From NCBI GenBank assembly GCA_018816605.1, contig JAHIVS010000565.1:1-16438 (forward strand): a DNA stretch of 16,438 bases, in the 5' to 3' direction. The stretch's first letter is position 1; each line of letters begins with the position of its first letter. The DNA comes from Pseudomonadota bacterium. Lineage in GTDB: Bacteria > Desulfobacterota > Desulfobacteria > Desulfobacterales > Desulfobacteraceae. Both the position numbers and the translations under genes were made by a program. Under the pieces are notes generated by a model. It saw only the letters and a list, made by a program, of their open reading frames with translations, was not told where the DNA came from and did not search any database. Positions 14,151 through 16,438 of this stretch are shown piece by piece.

Positions 14151-14179
14151 ATTCTAGAAAAAAAACAGGCCCCTTGCAA
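14151..14179 (-). promoter_or_regulatory. Putative promoter of the mauE-rhodanese-DUF2064 operon
   Basis: Read on the minus strand, TTGCAA (14179-14174) is followed after exactly 17 bases by TAGAAT (14156-14151), a 5/6 match to the -10 consensus. Transcription would start near 14144, about 60 bases before ATG 14084. Confidence 0.5.
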
Positions 14180-14328
14180 ATTGATAATCCTTATGGACTT
14201 AAGGCATTCAAATAGGGTATTCCTATATTCGTTCTCTCTTAAAAGCCAATAAATTGAATCGCCCGCATATTTATGATATGAGAAAGGTGTGTCTGGCTAA
14301 ATATCTGTTACCGGATGCTTTCTTGGGG

Positions 14329-14356
14329 TTGATATTAAACAGGGATTTGATAAAAT
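14329..14356 (+). promoter_or_regulatory. Putative promoter of the nqr operon
   Basis: TTGATA (14329-14334) and TAAAAT (14351-14356) are separated by 16 bases and match the consensus at 5/6 each. Transcription would start near 14363, about 60 bases before nqrA. Confidence 0.5.
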
Positions 14357-14422
14357 AAGCTGTCTTAAAAGAAATATTCAATTTTAGGTTTAACCGCAAA
14401 TTTTTGATATGGAATTTAATGG

Positions 14423-15751
14423 ATGGAAAAAATCAAACTTTCCAAAGGATTTACCCCCCAACTTGCCGGGATGCCGGACACAAGCATCATACAATTGCCC
14501 TTGCCCCATACCATCGGGCTGTCTGCCCTGGATATTCCCTATATCCGCCCCAAACTTCTGGTAAAGGAAAATGACCCGGTAAAGACAGGGACTCCATTGT
14601 TCTGTGACAAACGAGACACCACCATTCAATATGTCTCCCCGGGCACAGGACGGGTAAAAAAAATATGGTTTGGAGAACGCCGGCAATTACAGGAGGTGGT
14701 GATTGCCCTGGATACACCGGAGAAATTTATTCAATTTGACCCTGTCTCCAAAGAAGGCCTTGGGAACATGTCAAAACAAGAGCTGATCCTGCGGCTCAAA
14801 CAGGGGGGGCTCTGGCAGTCTCTGCGCCAGTTTCCGGCAAAGGATACGGCAGACAGCAGTCATAGGCCTGCCATGATCATTGTTTCCCTGAACGGCAATG
14901 ATATCTTTTCCCCCCACCCGGGAATTTTGCTGGACAGGAAAAAGAAGGCCTTTGAATTCGGCCTGGACCTGCTCAACCATTTTTCCGACCGGGTGATTGT
15001 CACGGCCCGCAACAGCAGCCTGGGCCGCCTTAAACCGATCTTATCCCATATCACCCATACGGTTGCCGACACGTATCCTGCCTGGGATCCCGGGGTGGTG
15101 CTCTTTCACTTGAAAAAATCAGCCGGCGAGAACTCCTCCTGGTGCATAACAGCAGACCACCTGGTCATGATGGCAACCTTTTTGCTCACCGGCCGCTACC
15201 CTGTTGAAAGAATTGTAACCATCACAAAAAATGGAGATAAAAGGCCCCATATCCTGACCCGGCAGGGTGCCCCCATAAAAATCCTTTCCGGCAGCTTTCA
15301 CCCGGAAAGTCTTGTGACCACCGGCCGCTTCAACGGCCGGATTGCGGATATACAAGGCCATCTGGGATTTTTTGAAAACACCCTAAATATCATTGATGCC
15401 CCAGGGGAGGACGAACTCTTCGGATTCATCCGACCGGGAACCGACAAAACAAGCGTTTCCAGAACCTTTTTATCCTGTCTTTCCAAAAACCCCAAAAAAG
15501 TGGACGCTACGCTCCACGGAGAGGAGAGGGCCTGCATCAATTGCAGTTATTGTGAAAACATCTGTCCCAATGATTTGATGCCCAGCTTCATCATGAAAGC
15601 ATTGCACAGCGATGAAATAGAGGATGCCCTGGCCTACGGGCTCCTGGATTGCTGCCGCTGCGGGCTGTGCACCTATACCTGTCCGTCCAAAATAGAACTT
15701 GCACAGATTCTATCCCATGGAATGGATTCCCATTATAAGGACAAAGCATGA
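14423..15751 (+). CDS. nqrA: NqrA, Na+-translocating NADH:quinone reductase subunit A, with two ferredoxin motifs
   Basis: The 442-residue protein matches NqrA from its N-terminus: 'KLSKGFTPQLAGMPDTSI', 'YIRPKLLVKENDPVKTGTPLF' across 40-60, 'VSPGTGRVKKIWFGERR' and 'LQEVVIAL'. It lacks the glycine-rich 'HPPEHK' opening of RnfC. NqrA is the cytoplasmic quinone-binding subunit of the sodium pump. Unusually, the C-terminus carries two complete CxxCxxCxxxCP motifs: C371, C374, C377, C381 and C410, C413, C416, C420. In classical NqrA this region has lost most cysteines, whereas RnfC keeps them. Two [4Fe-4S] clusters are therefore likely. nqrB overlaps its stop codon (ATGA), which secures the assignment. 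No strong ribosome site precedes ATG 14423. Confidence 0.88.
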   Translation: MEKIKLSKGFTPQLAGMPDTSIIQLPLPHTIGLSALDIPYIRPKLLVKENDPVKTGTPLFCDKRDTTIQYVSPGTGRVKKIWFGERRQLQEVVIALDTPEKFIQFDPVSKEGLGNMSKQELILRLKQGGLWQSLRQFPAKDTADSSHRPAMIIVSLNGNDIFSPHPGILLDRKKKAFEFGLDLLNHFSDRVIVTARNSSLGRLKPILSHITHTVADTYPAWDPGVVLFHLKKSAGENSSWCITADHLVMMATFLLTGRYPVERIVTITKNGDKRPHILTRQGAPIKILSGSFHPESLVTTGRFNGRIADIQGHLGFFENTLNIIDAPGEDELFGFIRPGTDKTSVSRTFLSCLSKNPKKVDATLHGEERACINCSYCENICPNDLMPSFIMKALHSDEIEDALAYGLLDCCRCGLCTYTCPSKIELAQILSHGMDSHYKDKA

Positions 15752-16438
15752 ACCCCTTAAAAAAAATATTTGATAACAATGAGCCCCTTTTTACAGGGTC
15801 TGGAAAATATAAGCGCCTGGCACCCCTGTTTGATGCCACCAAAACCTTTTTCTTTTTTCCTTCCCCGAAAACCAAGATTATGCCCTTTATCCGGGATCAT
15901 CTGGACCTCAAACGCTATATGAGCTTTGTTCTCATCTCCCTTATGCCGGTATTGCTGTTCGGGATCTATAATACCGGGTTTCAGGCGGGCCTTGCTTCGG
16001 GCGAACACCTGGGCTTAGGGGCCTCTTTTCTCGCGGGTGCCTGGGTTGTGCTGCCCATTATCCTGGTCTCCTATGGGGTGGGATTTTTCTGGGAAATCCT
16101 CTTTGCCTCCATCAGAAAGCACAAGATCAGTGAAGGGTTCCTGGTCACCGGTATGCTCTTTCCCTTGACCCTGCCACCGACGATCCCCCTGTGGCAGGTG
16201 GCCCTGGGCATCTCCTTCGGGGTGGTGATCGGCAAGGAAGTCTTTGGGGGCACGGGCCGGAATATTCTGAACCCGGCCCTGACCGCCAGGGCCTTTGTTT
16301 TTTTCTCCTATCCCCTGACCATGTCCGGAAATGTGTGGGTGGCGGCAAAGGACACAGTGGACGGAATCTCCGGTGCCACAGCCCTGGCCATCACCGGCGG
16401 GGACGGCCAGACCATTACCCAGGCATTGTCATCGGCCG
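15748..16438 (+). CDS. nqrB: NqrB, Na+-translocating NADH:quinone reductase subunit B (3' end outside window)
   Basis: The open frame runs to the window edge, giving the first 230 residues of a protein usually about 400 long. It matches NqrB: 'IRDHLDLKRYMSFVLISLMP' around 48-67, 'GFFWEILFASIRKHKISEGFLVTGMLFPL' around 111-139, 'PPTIPLWQVALGISFGVVIGKEVFGGTGRNILNPALTARAF' around 141-181 in consecutive pieces, and 'DGISGATAL' ending near residue 213. T211 in SGAT is the position where NqrB carries covalently bound FMN. At least three helices are visible. NqrB holds FMN and riboflavin and forms part of the sodium channel. Its ATG overlaps the nqrA stop, with AAGGA before it. The remaining nqrCDEF should follow outside the window. 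Confidence 0.92.
   Translation, partial: MNPLKKIFDNNEPLFTGSGKYKRLAPLFDATKTFFFFPSPKTKIMPFIRDHLDLKRYMSFVLISLMPVLLFGIYNTGFQAGLASGEHLGLGASFLAGAWVVLPIILVSYGVGFFWEILFASIRKHKISEGFLVTGMLFPLTLPPTIPLWQVALGISFGVVIGKEVFGGTGRNILNPALTARAFVFFSYPLTMSGNVWVAAKDTVDGISGATALAITGGDGQTITQALSSA

Larger units (their letters stand above)
14085..14422. other. Divergent intergenic region between mauE-like gene and nqrA
   Basis: This 338-base AT-rich region holds no gene. It contains one putative promoter in each direction, listed separately. No strong inverted repeat or riboswitch-like structure was found between them. Confidence 0.5.

Noticed and set aside
14409..14422. Alternative ATG at 14409 for nqrA
   Set aside because: It is in another frame, and its translation does not resemble NqrA.
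14423..15751. RnfC as the identity of the gene before nqrB
   Set aside because: The two C-terminal cluster motifs suggest RnfC, but the N-terminal segments and the overlapping nqrB gene with its FMN site fit NqrA.

Overview
The window reads as chromosome of a strictly respiratory Desulfobacterota bacterium, most like the Desulfobacteraceae (Desulfobacter, Desulfobacula and Desulfobacterium relatives). That placement is an inference from gene style: DsrP-like NrfD membrane proteins, abundant multihaem cytochromes, a periplasmic nitrate reductase and an Nqr operon side by side. No rRNA, tRNA, CRISPR array or insertion sequence was seen.

Left part (1-7816, plus strand). A short upstream region with one small tandem repeat leads into a two-gene unit: a cysteine-less carboxymuconolactone decarboxylase-like protein and an FmdE-family zinc protein. 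After a 298-base regulatory gap with several inverted repeats comes a compact six-gene nitrate reductase operon: napD, napA, a four-haem NapB-like cytochrome made of two NapB-type units in tandem, a second exported four-haem cytochrome, a Tat-exported four-cluster ferredoxin (NrfC/DsrO type) and a ten-helix NrfD/DsrP-type membrane protein. NapC, NapG/NapH and NapM are not recognisable. The likely electron path is menaquinol -> NrfD-type protein -> ferredoxin -> cytochrome(s) -> NapA, all on the periplasmic side.

Middle (7831-11622). Convergent with the nap operon is a major facilitator gene that has lost its first helices and looks like a pseudogene. Next are a promoter with a palindromic spacer, an HD-GYP response regulator (cyclic-di-GMP hydrolase type), a stand-alone receiver protein, and a cyclophilin-type prolyl isomerase with its own promoter and a strong terminator. 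A small unknown gene follows on the minus strand.

Right part (11764-16438). A GT2 glycosyltransferase of the TIGR04283 type on the plus strand overlaps tail-to-tail by 84 bases with a TIGR04282/DUF2064 gene on the minus strand. The latter ends a minus-strand operon of a MauE/DoxX-like membrane protein, an exported rhodanese and the DUF2064 protein. Divergent from it, the sodium-pumping NADH:quinone reductase operon starts with nqrA and the 5' part of nqrB, which is cut by the window edge. This NqrA keeps two complete four-cysteine motifs typical of RnfC. Nqr would feed the menaquinone pool from which the nap membrane module would draw.
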